From positions 17,682 through 81,681 of the forward strand of contig NZ_JAIVFX010000010.1 of NCBI RefSeq assembly GCF_020829625.1: 64,000 nucleotides of DNA, written 5' to 3'. Shown here piece after piece: positions 53,995 to 63,566 of the stretch. The notes under the pieces are model-generated. The model was not told where the DNA came from. It did no database searches and worked only from the letters and a program-made list of their open reading frames with translations. The stretch is from Nostoc sp. XA010. Its GTDB lineage: Bacteria; Cyanobacteriota; Cyanobacteriia; Cyanobacteriales; Nostocaceae. How positions within the stretch are numbered: the stretch's first letter is position 1; each line of letters begins with the position of its first letter. The position numbers and the translations under genes were made by a program.

Positions 53995-54558
53995 TGCTTT
54001 CTTGGTGTTAGTCTGTGCAGAAAGTTCAGACGATGACACAACACTAAAGCATAGAGAGGTTTGTCGAATTCACAGCACTTCACTGTTAGTTTTTATGTTT
54101 TAATGGGCACATATATGTATTTTATAAAAATATATATAATATATGCCTGCTCAGAATAAAATACGCCATTTGCCCGCTCGATTAATTAGTCAAAATATAA
54201 CCTTTTAGAAGCGTTATTTACGGTTAGGTAGAGTATTAACTTGCTTGGCCAAAAGCCTGGACAATAGCATTGCGGGTGCGATCGCAAGTTAATTAATTGA
54301 AGGGCGATCGCTAACTTTTCTCTAAGCGCAGTGTTTAACAACAAGCTCCTACGCGTCTAAGCTCATGTATAAAATCTGTGAACTGTTTAATTCGCTCCTT
54401 AATTACCAACAAAAAAATCTTGGCTCAAAATTCAATCTATCAAAATAGTGAATTCATTTCATAACTAATGACGCAAGAACTTCTATCTAGGGAACGATAT
54501 GGCGAATAAACTAAATGAAGTAGAAATAGTATACTAAGTCACATTGAGATTGTATTCT
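53995..54558. other. AT-rich intergenic region
   Basis: No gene is supported. TATATATAATATATGC-like AT repeats occur near 54130-54145. The promoter of the LEA-like gene is expected in the right third. Confidence 0.45.
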
Positions 54559-55005
54559 ATGAAATTGAATTATGTTACAAAACAGCTTTCTACGGTAAAA
54601 CGCTGGATGGCTACAACACTGTTTTGTATGTTAGCGATCGCTTTCGTTTGGCAAGGGGCATTTTTATCGAACACTTCAGCAATGGCTGCTCCTACTGCAA
54701 CCTTGATCGCATCATCAGACGCAGGCGATAAAGTTCAAGAAAAAACCAGTAAAGATGCTGGACGAGCCAAAAATTTCATCGACGATACGGCAGATAAAGT
54801 TAAGGAAGCTGCAAAGAGCAATGCCAGTAAAGTTGATGAATCAACAGACAATGGTAGTTTTGTTGAGCGCAAAGCAAAGAAAGATGCGGCTACAATTCAG
54901 AAAAGAGCAAACGAAGATGCAACTCGGACTAAAGAAGCAGTAAACAACACAAAGAATGTTGTTGAGCGCACTGTTGATAATATCAAAGATGCTTTTGGTA
55001 AATAG
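54559..55005 (+). CDS. Exported LEA-like/helical stress protein
   Basis: Family name not certain. A signal sequence (MKLNYVTKQLSTVKRWMATTLFCMLAIAFVWQGAFLSNTSAMA, about residues 1-43) leads to a mature part of about 105 residues made of Lys/Asp/Ala-rich helices with 11-residue periodicity (AGDKVQEKTSKDAGRAKNFIDD, ADKVKEAAKSNASKV, AKKDAATIQKRANEDATRTKEAVNNTKN). Low-complexity and hydrophilic sequence like this resembles LEA or CsbD-type stress proteins. The ATG at 54559 is chosen over an upstream TTG (54544). A strong hairpin terminator follows. Confidence 0.7.
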   Translation: MKLNYVTKQLSTVKRWMATTLFCMLAIAFVWQGAFLSNTSAMAAPTATLIASSDAGDKVQEKTSKDAGRAKNFIDDTADKVKEAAKSNASKVDESTDNGSFVERKAKKDAATIQKRANEDATRTKEAVNNTKNVVERTVDNIKDAFGK

Positions 55006-55040
55006 TAATCCTATTTGATTTCGTTCAAACCGAAAGTCTT

Positions 55041-55073
55041 AGATTCCCGACTATTGTAGAAAGTCGGGAATCT
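55041..55073 (+). terminator. Terminator of the LEA-like gene
   Basis: AGATTCCCGACT and AGTCGGGAATCT are exact 12-base complements around a 9-base loop, followed by TGCTGTTTAC. A good hairpin with a weak T-tract. Confidence 0.7.
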
Positions 55074-55546
55074 TGCTGTTTACAAATAATTTAGGAAAGT
55101 TTAAATTATTGCACAGATTAATTTATAAACTTTATACTGTGATTCTAATCTGCATGTTATTTGCTAGTTATCTTAAAAGTAATACAAAATTTTATAATTA
55201 TTAATTTAGAAAGGTTATTTTACTAAAAAAATACTGACTTTAGATAAAGTGAGCGATCCAGCTAAGGCATCTCCGCAAACTGCTGCTGGATCATGTATTT
55301 TTTTTACGGATTACCAACTATCTTTAAGTAGCATCACTTATTGACAAATGTGCTTTGAGTTTAACTTTTTTCAACCTTTTTTGACCGAATTGTTAATGGT
55401 TAACAAATTTTTCACTATTATCGATTACGAAGTTATACTTTCCGCTACAACTTAGTAACAATGTAAGAGTCTGATTATGTGAACAACCCGTCCGTGGGAA
55501 AATCAAAATACCGAAAACCTGAAGTTAGAGAGGAAAACCCTATAAT
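55074..55546. other. AT-rich region containing the dxs promoter
   Basis: No gene is supported. A leader of at least 100 bases precedes dxs, with GAGAGG about 14 bases before the ATG as ribosome-binding site. No clear regulatory structure was recognised. Confidence 0.45.
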
Positions 55547-57451
55547 ATGCATCTGAGCGAAATCACCCATCCTAATCAGTTGCACGGTTTATCTGTTCGC
55601 CAACTGCAACAGATTGCCCGTCAGATTCGAGATAAGCATCTCCAAACCGTAGCAGTTAATGGTGGGCACTTAGGGCCAGGGTTGGGTGTTGTAGAATTAA
55701 CACTAGGACTTTACCAGACACTGGACTTAGATCGGGATAAAGTGATTTGGGATGTAGGACACCAGGCTTATCCCCACAAACTGCTTACAGGACGATACGA
55801 TCGCTTCCACACCCTCAGACAAAAAGACGGAGTTGCAGGTTATCTCAAACTCTGTGAAAACAAGTTTGACCACTTTGGGGCTGGACATGCTTCTACAAGT
55901 ATTTCAGCAGCATTGGGCATGGCTTTAGCACGAGACTTAAAAGGAGAAAAATTTAAAGCCGTTGCTGTGATTGGGGATGGGGCGTTAACTGGGGGTATGG
56001 CTTTAGAAGCCATCAACCATGCCGGACACTTGCCAAAAACTAACCTGTTGGTTGTTCTCAACGACAACGACATGTCTATATCTCGCAACGTCGGCGCGAT
56101 TCCCCGCTATCTGAACAAAATGCGCCTCAGCCAGCCGGTGCAATTTATTAAAGATAATCTTGAAGAACAATTTAAGCAAATTCCCTTCGTGGGTGAATCC
56201 TTGTCTCCCGAACTCGGACGCATCAAAGAAGGTATGAAACGCTTGGCTGTTCCAAAGGTAGGTGCAGTTTTTGAAGAACTCGGCTTTACCTACATTGGGC
56301 CAGTGGATGGGCATAATATCGAAGAATTGATTGCCACCTTCCAACAAGCACATCAGATACAAGGCCCAGTCTTAGTACATGTGGCAACAGTGAAAGGCAA
56401 AGGTTATGAAATTGCCGAACTAGATCAAGTTGGCTACCATGCCCAAAGCCCCTTCAACGTAGCAACTGGCAAAGCCATTCCTTCCAGCAAACCCAAACCC
56501 CCAGCTTATGCCAAAGTCTTTTCTCACACTCTGGTGAAACTTGCCGAACAAAACCCGAAAATCGTTGGGATTACTGCGGCGATGGCAACGGGGACAGGCT
56601 TGGATAAACTTCAAGCAAAACTGCCCAATCAATATATTGATGTCGGCATTGCTGAACAACACGCAATCACCCTAGCAGCAGGACTTGCAACTCAAGGGAT
56701 GCGCCCCGTTGCGGTTATTTATTCTACCTTTCTGCAACGCGCTTATGACCAGATAATTCATGATGTCTGCATCCAAAACCTGCCGGTATTCTTCTGCTTG
56801 GATAGAGCCGGAATTGTCGGTGCCGATGGCCCCACTCACCAAGGTATGTATGACATTGCCTATCTGCGTTGTATTCCCAATATGACAATAATGGCACCCA
56901 AGGATGAAGCAGAGCTGCAAAGCATGGTAGTAACTGGCGTTAACCATAGTGGCCCGATCGCTATGCGCTATCCTCGTGGCAATGGCTACGGTGTTCCCTT
57001 GATGGAAGAAGGTTGGGAACCTTTGGAAATCGGCAAAGGAGAAATTCTGCGTACAGGCGATGACGTGTTAATCGTCGGCTATGGCACAATGGTTTATCCA
57101 GGAATGCAAGCTGCGGAAATTCTCAGTGAACACGGCATTGAAGCAACTGTAATTAATGCCCGTTTTGTTAAGCCTTTGGATACCGAGTTGATTTTACCTT
57201 TAGCTAAGAAAATCGGCCGCGTTATCACCTTAGAAGAAGGCTGTGTCATGGGTGGCTTTGGTAGTGCGATCGCTGAAGCTTTACTAGATGCAGATATTCT
57301 CGTTCCTGTCAAGCGATTCGGTGTACCAGATGTATTAGTAGATCATGCTGAACCCAATGAATCTAAGACAGAATTAGGTTTAACCAGCCATCAAATAGCA
57401 GAGAGAGTGTTGCAAGCTTTCTTTAAGCAGCAAGTAGCTGCTGTTGTCTAG
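55547..57451 (+). CDS. dxs: 1-deoxy-D-xylulose-5-phosphate synthase
   Basis: Thiamine-diphosphate enzyme opening the non-mevalonate isoprenoid pathway (pyruvate + glyceraldehyde 3-phosphate). The 634 residues are complete. The N-terminal HPNQLHGLSVRQLQQIARQIR, the DVGHQAYPHKLLTGR motif, GDGALTGGMALEAINHAG (thiamine binding GDG), VHVATVKGKGY, the AATMATGTGLDK-like segment IGITAAMATGTGL, DVGIAEQHAITLAAGLA, RAGIVGADGPTHQG and the transketolase C-terminal part are all present. The start gives the family N-terminus. Single gene with its own terminator. Confidence 0.97.
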   Translation: MHLSEITHPNQLHGLSVRQLQQIARQIRDKHLQTVAVNGGHLGPGLGVVELTLGLYQTLDLDRDKVIWDVGHQAYPHKLLTGRYDRFHTLRQKDGVAGYLKLCENKFDHFGAGHASTSISAALGMALARDLKGEKFKAVAVIGDGALTGGMALEAINHAGHLPKTNLLVVLNDNDMSISRNVGAIPRYLNKMRLSQPVQFIKDNLEEQFKQIPFVGESLSPELGRIKEGMKRLAVPKVGAVFEELGFTYIGPVDGHNIEELIATFQQAHQIQGPVLVHVATVKGKGYEIAELDQVGYHAQSPFNVATGKAIPSSKPKPPAYAKVFSHTLVKLAEQNPKIVGITAAMATGTGLDKLQAKLPNQYIDVGIAEQHAITLAAGLATQGMRPVAVIYSTFLQRAYDQIIHDVCIQNLPVFFCLDRAGIVGADGPTHQGMYDIAYLRCIPNMTIMAPKDEAELQSMVVTGVNHSGPIAMRYPRGNGYGVPLMEEGWEPLEIGKGEILRTGDDVLIVGYGTMVYPGMQAAEILSEHGIEATVINARFVKPLDTELILPLAKKIGRVITLEEGCVMGGFGSAIAEALLDADILVPVKRFGVPDVLVDHAEPNESKTELGLTSHQIAERVLQAFFKQQVAAVV

Positions 57452-57465
57452 TTAATTCTTTGTAG

Positions 57466-57508
57466 AATGAATTGCCCACACTTGTGACTCAGGTGTGGGC
57501 GATTCATT
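57466..57508 (+). terminator. Terminator of dxs
   Basis: AATGAATTGCCCACAC (57466-57481) and GTGTGGGCGATTCATT (57493-57508) form a 16-base hairpin with one mismatch, followed by TGC. Strong stem beginning 15 bases after the stop. Confidence 0.75.
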
Positions 57509-57584
57509 TGCTTATGAAAACGGTACTGCTGCAACTGTGCGATCGCTGAAGATTTGCAAACCTGTCATTTTACTCTACTGAAAA

Positions 57585-58766
57585 TCAGACAGTTGGTTCC
57601 TGGTATTTGACTCCTCGTTTTTGATGACGGTCATTAGCAACGATAGGATAAACAATGCTGCGTAACCGATTGATAGCACCGACAGGACGATGCACTGCTA
57701 GACCATTCCCAGGAGAAAAACTGAGATTTTCCCCAAAGTCATTATCTTTAGCAGAATCAACCTTCTGATGCTTAACTGTTAGGCGACCAACTGTAATGAA
57801 GGGTGATTCCTGTTCATTCCAAACAATAGTGGTATCATCAATAGACATTTCTGGGCTAGTTTGAAATTGAATTTGAAAATCCCAACAATATTCAGCATCA
57901 GGCTTTGCTAAAGCTTGAATGATATCATCTCGGTAGTAGTTGTCCTCTGAACCTGAGGCTTTGGCACGCTGAAGCTCACTTTCTGGTCTGGATTCGAGAG
58001 GAAGTTGTTGATGAGGTGGTTGACTGGAAACTGGAGTAAATGCATATTTAATTACAACCGGATATTCCACAGGAACTCGACCTGGTTGAGATGGGTCAAA
58101 ATCAGATTTGAGTCCCAAAGAAAACGCCGAAGCACTCCAATAGCGTTCTGTGAGCAAACTCTTGGGAAAGCGTTTGAAACTAGTTTGTAAAAGAGTGGAT
58201 TCGTAGGGATGCAACTTTAGCCAAAAAAGCACCAACAGCTTAAAAAGCGGAAACAGCCCTGCTCGATAAACCGCCACAAAAAAGCTATGGAAGTCCTTGA
58301 TGGTTCTAACAAAAAAGAATTCGGTATTGTGGACAATAATATCTTGGGTTTTTAACTCGTGACTTTGCGGTAGTCGTTTTCCTTCTACCCCTATCACCTT
58401 TACGGCCATGGAGCGTGTATCTCCTTCATAATCATTCTTTACTGAAAACGCTCCATTTGCAAATCGTAGCCAAACCGGATATTGTTTGGGTTTGGCAAAT
58501 AAACCTTGTTTTAGGGAAATGGCTTGAAGTTGAGCTTCAGTTAATGAGGTGCGTTTGCTCAATTCCTGTTTAATTGCTGCTTCATCAAAGTCAAAGATTT
58601 TTAAAGTCCCTTGTACAGCAGCGTTAGTTTTAGAGTGGGTATCTCTCTTTGCAGTTTCTTTCTTTTTACCTCCGTAAAGATTTTCCATGTTCTTTTTGAC
58701 TAGCTCACTCATAAGATCGGAATATTTGGTTTCGTCCTTTTCTGGGTATTCGGTAAATAGTTTCAT
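57585..58766 (-). CDS. Catalase-related hemoprotein, probable fatty-acid 10S-hydroperoxide lyase
   Basis: Catalase-fold heme enzyme of the allene-oxide-synthase/hydroperoxide-lyase type. The 393 residues contain the distal Thr-His (Thr43-His44 in RDTHSKTNAAV), as in coral catalase-related AOS, and the proximal R-x-x-x-Tyr ligand (Arg369...Tyr373 in RLRSIVYPIV). Catalase-core segments include WLRFANGAFSVKND, RSMAVKVIGVEGKR and IIVHNTEFFFVRT. It is immediately downstream of the COX-like dioxygenase on the same strand. In Nostoc punctiforme such a pair converts linoleate through its 10S-hydroperoxide to 10-oxo-8-decenoate and C8 alcohols, mainly 1-octen-3-ol (Brash and colleagues, JBC 2014, as I recall). 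Activity here is inferred. Confidence 0.85.
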   Translation of the reverse strand: MKLFTEYPEKDETKYSDLMSELVKKNMENLYGGKKKETAKRDTHSKTNAAVQGTLKIFDFDEAAIKQELSKRTSLTEAQLQAISLKQGLFAKPKQYPVWLRFANGAFSVKNDYEGDTRSMAVKVIGVEGKRLPQSHELKTQDIIVHNTEFFFVRTIKDFHSFFVAVYRAGLFPLFKLLVLFWLKLHPYESTLLQTSFKRFPKSLLTERYWSASAFSLGLKSDFDPSQPGRVPVEYPVVIKYAFTPVSSQPPHQQLPLESRPESELQRAKASGSEDNYYRDDIIQALAKPDAEYCWDFQIQFQTSPEMSIDDTTIVWNEQESPFITVGRLTVKHQKVDSAKDNDFGENLSFSPGNGLAVHRPVGAINRLRSIVYPIVANDRHQKRGVKYQEPTV

Positions 58767-58941
58767 TTTTTTAGGTAGGATTAATTAATCAATTGAGTTT
58801 ATTTAAAGCTGCTTAGACATCGCTTGTTTGCAGTTATTGTCAAGTCAGCTTCAAGTGATAGATTGAAAAGAGTATTATTAAGAGCGATCGCTCCATTAAC
58901 GTCTTCTTTACAATATGTTATGCATAACAAGCTTTTAAAAG

Positions 58942-60603
58942 TTAGGGTACGATCGCATTAAAAGCCGATCTTAAGTGAAGGTCGAAACTAACTTTGTACT
59001 TTCTGCCTGAGAGAGGAACGTTGCGATTAAGTAAATCAGAGACAGTGTTGGTATTTTGAATAATTTCCCAACCCACAGGAGAAAAGGTCTTTTCATTGAA
59101 GATATTGGGTGATAATAAAGGATTCGTTAGTGCTTGAGAAAAAGCATCAATCCCAATTAAACGTGCTACTAGCGGAGGGATAGTTGAATTTTTCCGCCCA
59201 TCCTCAGCGTAAAGTCCTACAAAGAACTCAATATTATCAACATGACCATATAATTCTTTGAGTTTATTTTGAGCAAACTTATCACCAGTAACTTGCTCAA
59301 ACGTCGTGACTCTGGGAAAACCACATATTTCTCGATAATCGTTGTAACTTGCTAATTGCAACTGCCGTCCCAGTCGAATTGAGGGTAATTCAGTTAACTC
59401 AACCAATATATCAGGGGTGTTAAATAAACCAATTTTTGTACCTGGTTGAGAACAAGTTTCTTCCATCAATGCCCCTAAACCTTGGTCAATAAACATCTTA
59501 TTGTTCCAAAGGGATGTAACTATATGGGTTGGTTGACCGTTATAGTTGAAAGTCTCTGGAATCGCACTATGCCAGCGATATACAAAGTCAAACTCAATTG
59601 CCATATAATTGGGACGATGCCAGCTTTCCTTAGTAAAAGCTTCAGGATCAGCAAACAACTTAAAGTCATAGGGAGTGATGTGGTTAATGTACTCTTCCAT
59701 AATGATTTTGAGAATAATCGCCATGAGAATATTTCTCGATGTTTGGAAGAGGCGTTCATCATCCCAATCTGGATAATTGCTTGCTAATTCATCACAAAGC
59801 CGATTATGTTCCCGGAAACATAGAGTATTGAGCATGACATAGCCAATTTGCACATTTGCTCGTTCTACTCCCATCGCAAACATATATTGTTTTTTATCTA
59901 CGGGCTGCCTTTTTTCATCATTCACAGGTTCATAAAGACCCTCAAATTGAGCGTCAACTTTACCCTGTGCTGGATCGGCATAATAAAACAAGGGATATTC
60001 TTCTTCTACACCATCTTGGCGCTTAAGTTTTTGAGATTTTAGTTTGCCTCCTTTAAACCTTCTTAGAAGGTGTGTTTGTTTTCTGGTTAAACCATAAACA
60101 TTACACAAATCAATCTCATGGTTGGAAGTATTTTTTAGTTTATTGTAGTGATCGAGGCGGAGAAAGCTATCTGTAAACCACTGTACCCAATAGGGAAACA
60201 GCATAGTTGATTTGCTAGAGTAAATGGTTTTACCATCTCTTTTACGAAATAAAACAGCTAGGTCTTCAACTTTAGGTAAATTGCCTTCAGCGTTTAGCTT
60301 GGGATCGGGTGGTAGATGTCGTCCTGTATAAGTGCGATCGTTGAGTGATTCCCAGGAAGTATAAGTATCAGTTTTTTTAGGAATTTCAGTATCAGGAATA
60401 TGCTCATCTAGACTCATCATACTGTAGGGGTTAGGACGAGTCGGAATTTTATAGATGAGGCTGTTAAGCAAAGTTTTATTAACTTTACGTGCAATAGATT
60501 TGTTACTTTGGAGAAGTTGCCAAATCGGTTTAAAGTTCGTTAAAACGTATGTTTGAATTTTGTTATCTAAACCGTCTTTAGATGTATCTCTTTTTCCCGT
60601 CAT
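58942..60603 (-). CDS. Cyclooxygenase-like heme dioxygenase, probable linoleate 10S-dioxygenase
   Basis: Animal-heme-peroxidase-fold enzyme oxygenating unsaturated fatty acids. Conservation with COX is strong: DLCNVYGLTRKQTHLLRRFKGGKL, NTLCFREHNRLCDELASNYPDWDDERLFQTSRNILMAIILKIIMEEYINHITPYDFKL (segments), and EFDFVYRWHSAIPETFNYNG, in which Tyr342 and His345 match COX-2 Tyr385 and His388. At the distal site, WVQWFTDSF aligns with the COX FAQHFTHQF: the distal His is Asp145, so peroxidase activity should be lacking and the hydroperoxide released. The 553 residues lack the animal EGF/membrane-binding start. It lies 80 bases after the DUF2235 gene and 175 before the catalase-related gene. Start fits the N-terminal pattern MTGKRDTSKDGL. 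Confidence 0.88.
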   Translation of the reverse strand: MTGKRDTSKDGLDNKIQTYVLTNFKPIWQLLQSNKSIARKVNKTLLNSLIYKIPTRPNPYSMMSLDEHIPDTEIPKKTDTYTSWESLNDRTYTGRHLPPDPKLNAEGNLPKVEDLAVLFRKRDGKTIYSSKSTMLFPYWVQWFTDSFLRLDHYNKLKNTSNHEIDLCNVYGLTRKQTHLLRRFKGGKLKSQKLKRQDGVEEEYPLFYYADPAQGKVDAQFEGLYEPVNDEKRQPVDKKQYMFAMGVERANVQIGYVMLNTLCFREHNRLCDELASNYPDWDDERLFQTSRNILMAIILKIIMEEYINHITPYDFKLFADPEAFTKESWHRPNYMAIEFDFVYRWHSAIPETFNYNGQPTHIVTSLWNNKMFIDQGLGALMEETCSQPGTKIGLFNTPDILVELTELPSIRLGRQLQLASYNDYREICGFPRVTTFEQVTGDKFAQNKLKELYGHVDNIEFFVGLYAEDGRKNSTIPPLVARLIGIDAFSQALTNPLLSPNIFNEKTFSPVGWEIIQNTNTVSDLLNRNVPLSGRKYKVSFDLHLRSAFNAIVP

Positions 60604-60683
60604 AAATTTTTACCTAATTTTTTGCAATTCTGTATTAAATAGACTCGAAATTTATCTGTTTCTATTAACAAAATCAATTCCAA

Positions 60684-61694
60684 TTATTTCAGTTTGGAAA
60701 TAATATTTTGTAGATTTTTTGGTCGATAGTCTTTGCGACTTTTCAAACGGTTGATCGCGCTTTCATGAAGGTCTTCAATGGCATCACTAACCTCACGAAA
60801 CTTGATTCCTGCGAATTTAAAGAATCCAACATCGTTTTTAAAGTCACATTCATAATTAGGGTTAATACCTGTCGGAATCACACTTGTATCGAAGTCAAGC
60901 CCCAATTTCATTTCACCGATGGCATCAATCATCCACTGTAAGGCAGCATCTGATAACCCACTATGTTCTTCCGTTCCACCACCAACACAACCGTGCCCAC
61001 CTGGGAACCACTTTTGAATTATCCTCTGGCTTTCGTCGGCCTCAGGATGCTTTTTCATGGGGGTAACATCAAAGATTTCGCGGATTTCGTCGATCGCTAT
61101 CGCGTGCAATGCATTTTGAATACATTTGTTTAAAGTAGTGTCATGGAATCTGTACCGCTTATTCAGCTGCTCGTGTAACTTGCTGAAGCCGGGTATCCCA
61201 GGAATACCAAGGGCCCCAACTGTGTCAAAACAACCGAGCAATGTGATCGGGACGCGATCGCCGTAAGCTTGACGGTATTCCACTGCTGTCTTATCCTTGG
61301 GTTTAACACCCCGGTTACGGTAAAGCTCGTAAGCTTCATGTGCTTTGGTGACATGGGGGCGGTCTAGAAGACCGGAGCAATAGATCATTCCCGCCAGACT
61401 TCTAACTGTGTAAGCACCACGACTGAAACCAAACAGATAGATTTCGTCACCAGGAACATAGTTGAGGCTAAGAAATCGGTAGCCATCTTCTATATTTCTA
61501 TCAATTCCTAGTCCGGTAGCTCCCCCTAAAACCTTTTGACTCTCGGTTCCAACGCCCTCGTCATAAAATATGATCTGTGTAACCCCGTCACTAGCGATCG
61601 GTTTCACGGATTGAGCTAGCTTAACTACATTGCTTGGGTAAAGACTTGTTAACTGTTGCCAAGTTCCATCGCAGCAAATCACAATACGTTTCAT
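60684..61694 (-). CDS. DUF2235 alpha/beta-hydrolase, possible phospholipase/lipase
   Basis: DUF2235 family, which includes the Tle1-type phospholipase effectors. The 336 residues begin KRIVICCDGTWQ, the usual nucleophile-strand start, and include DEGVGTES, then LFGFSRGAYTVRSLAGMIY with the GxSxG elbow (Ser91), and LLGCFDTVGALGIPGIPG, with an Asp candidate. A C-terminal HxGxxGG-type segment (WFPGGHGCVGGGTEEHSGLSD) supplies the His region. It is the first gene of the three-gene minus-strand block. Release of free fatty acid for the dioxygenase is attractive but inferred. No toxin or VgrG context is present. Confidence 0.85.
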   Translation of the reverse strand: MKRIVICCDGTWQQLTSLYPSNVVKLAQSVKPIASDGVTQIIFYDEGVGTESQKVLGGATGLGIDRNIEDGYRFLSLNYVPGDEIYLFGFSRGAYTVRSLAGMIYCSGLLDRPHVTKAHEAYELYRNRGVKPKDKTAVEYRQAYGDRVPITLLGCFDTVGALGIPGIPGFSKLHEQLNKRYRFHDTTLNKCIQNALHAIAIDEIREIFDVTPMKKHPEADESQRIIQKWFPGGHGCVGGGTEEHSGLSDAALQWMIDAIGEMKLGLDFDTSVIPTGINPNYECDFKNDVGFFKFAGIKFREVSDAIEDLHESAINRLKSRKDYRPKNLQNIISKLK

Positions 61695-62298
61695 AGTTAT
61701 ATTTAAAACTTTTGAGTAATTAGTTCAATTTTTCATCAAGGTGTGAGTTCGGCATAGAGTTAAAGCAAAGGTATTTTATATGCTAAAAATATGTCTATTT
61801 TTATCAACGCTTTAGCGAAACATAATCTCACTTTTTTAATGAGAAGGCAAGGACAGTTAAAATAGATAAGCAGGAAATTAGTTAAACAATATTAAGTAGC
61901 CATCCACGCAGCAAAGCTAGAAATAGTTAATTGAATTTTGGTTTTTAAAATTCAATCATCAAAGTGCATTAAACAAGATGCAGAATTCATAATAAATTAA
62001 GTGGGGAATTCAGACCCGCCACTACGAAAGTTGATTACAAAACAAGAAAATTTGGTGTGGTGTTTCACGGTTATTCAAACGCTCTCTACAAGAGGTGACA
62101 CTCTTTCCTCGTTAACGGCAGTTGCTAAAGAGCGGGAACGCGCTTGAGCGTAGCTTGCTTCCCCGTAAGGGTACAAATTAGGGAACCGCAAGGGCGCACT
62201 GCCTCACCAGTCGCGCAGAATTTAGAATTAAATTCTGGCTCCTAAATTCTTTCTTGTTAAAGTAAAAAATATTGCCCATCTACTAACTACCTCTCTCT
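61695..62298. other. Promoter region of the oxylipin block and a dispersed repeat
   Basis: No gene is supported. A GAAACGTATTG-type sequence around 61675-61690 is the ribosome-binding region of the DUF2235 gene. The right third holds the dispersed repeat GCGTAGCTTGCTTCCCCGTA (62151-62170). An AGGTGACACTCTTTCC segment near 62092 may belong to the mtnA upstream region. Confidence 0.5.
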
Positions 62299-63360
62299 AT
62301 GACACCTTCTACAAACCAGGTTTATCCCGTTATTTGGCACAATGACTCAGTGTCACTAATTGACCAAACTCGCTTACCCAACGAATATACATTTGTAGAA
62401 ATTCACCGCAGTGAAGATATGGCGCGGGCGATTAAAACCATGATTGTCCGGGGTGCGCCTGCAATTGGTGTCGCTGCGGCTTATGGAATGTATCTTGGTG
62501 CAAGGGAAATTAAAACAAGCGATCGCCACGAATTTTTGCAACACTTAGATAAAGTAGCTCAGTTGTTGCGTTCTACTCGTCCAACGGCGGTAAATTTATT
62601 TTGGGCAATTAGCCGGATGCTGAAAGCCGCCTACGAAACGCTGGGAACAGTAGAAGACATCAAGCAAACTCTTTTCCAAATAGCCCAAGCAATTAATATT
62701 GAAGATTTACAAACCTGTCAAGCGATTGGTGATCATGGTTTGGCTGTTTTACCGTCTACCCCAGAAAAGCTGAGGCTGCTCACTCACTGTAACGCTGGGG
62801 CGTTAGCTACTGCTGGTTATGGCACAGCCTTGGGTGTGGTGCGTTCTGCATGGAGGGAAGGACGTTTAGAACGTTTATTTGCCGATGAAACTCGTCCTCG
62901 TTTGCAAGGCGCAAAACTCACCACTTGGGAATGTGTACAAGAAGGTATTCCAGTTACATTAATTACTGATAATATGGCAGCCCATTGCATGAAACAAGGT
63001 TTGATTCATGCTGTAGTTGTGGGTGCCGATCGCATTGCTGCTAATGGTGACACTGCTAATAAAATTGGTACATATAGTGTGGCGATCGCAGCTAAAGCAC
63101 ATAATATCCCTTTCTTTGTAGCTGCACCGCTTTCCACTGTTGATTTTGAATTAGCCGATGGTAGCAAAATTCCTATTGAAGAACGCGAACCAACAGAAAT
63201 TTATCAAGTTGGCGATACCATTCTCACTCCTGCGGGTGTAGATTTTTACAACCCAGCATTTGATGTGACTCCGGCAGAGTTGATTACAGCCATCATTACA
63301 GAGAATGGAGCGATCGCACCTGATAAATTAGCGAAATCACAGTTAAAGCAAGTAGCTTAA
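62299..63360 (+). CDS. mtnA: S-methyl-5-thioribose-1-phosphate isomerase
   Basis: Methionine-salvage enzyme converting 5-methylthioribose 1-phosphate to the ribulose form. The 353 residues hold MIVRGAPAIGVAAAYG, RSTRPTAVNLFWAI, LTHCNAGALATAGYGTALGVVR (with the catalytic-type Cys) and VVGADRIAANGDTANKIGTYSVA (with the Asp), the standard aIF2B/MtnA motifs. A normal C-terminus follows (DVTPAELITAIITENGAI). mtnK or other salvage genes do not adjoin. Note: some members act on other ribose 1,5-phosphates, but sequence features fit MtnA. Confidence 0.94.
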   Translation: MTPSTNQVYPVIWHNDSVSLIDQTRLPNEYTFVEIHRSEDMARAIKTMIVRGAPAIGVAAAYGMYLGAREIKTSDRHEFLQHLDKVAQLLRSTRPTAVNLFWAISRMLKAAYETLGTVEDIKQTLFQIAQAINIEDLQTCQAIGDHGLAVLPSTPEKLRLLTHCNAGALATAGYGTALGVVRSAWREGRLERLFADETRPRLQGAKLTTWECVQEGIPVTLITDNMAAHCMKQGLIHAVVVGADRIAANGDTANKIGTYSVAIAAKAHNIPFFVAAPLSTVDFELADGSKIPIEEREPTEIYQVGDTILTPAGVDFYNPAFDVTPAELITAIITENGAIAPDKLAKSQLKQVA

Positions 63361-63566
63361 CATCTATTAATAGGCGCATCATGTCAATAAAAAGATTTTA
63401 TTATCAATAAGCTCAAAATTAGTTATCTTGCCCGAAGGGCAGATAAATGCTGATTATGAGCGTTGATTCTTAACCTTGGTTGTTATCAAGAAAGAGGAAT
63501 TTAGATGTGTTTGCCCTCCCTTAAACTCCAGAGGAAACACATCTAAATTACCCCTTATAGGCAAAT

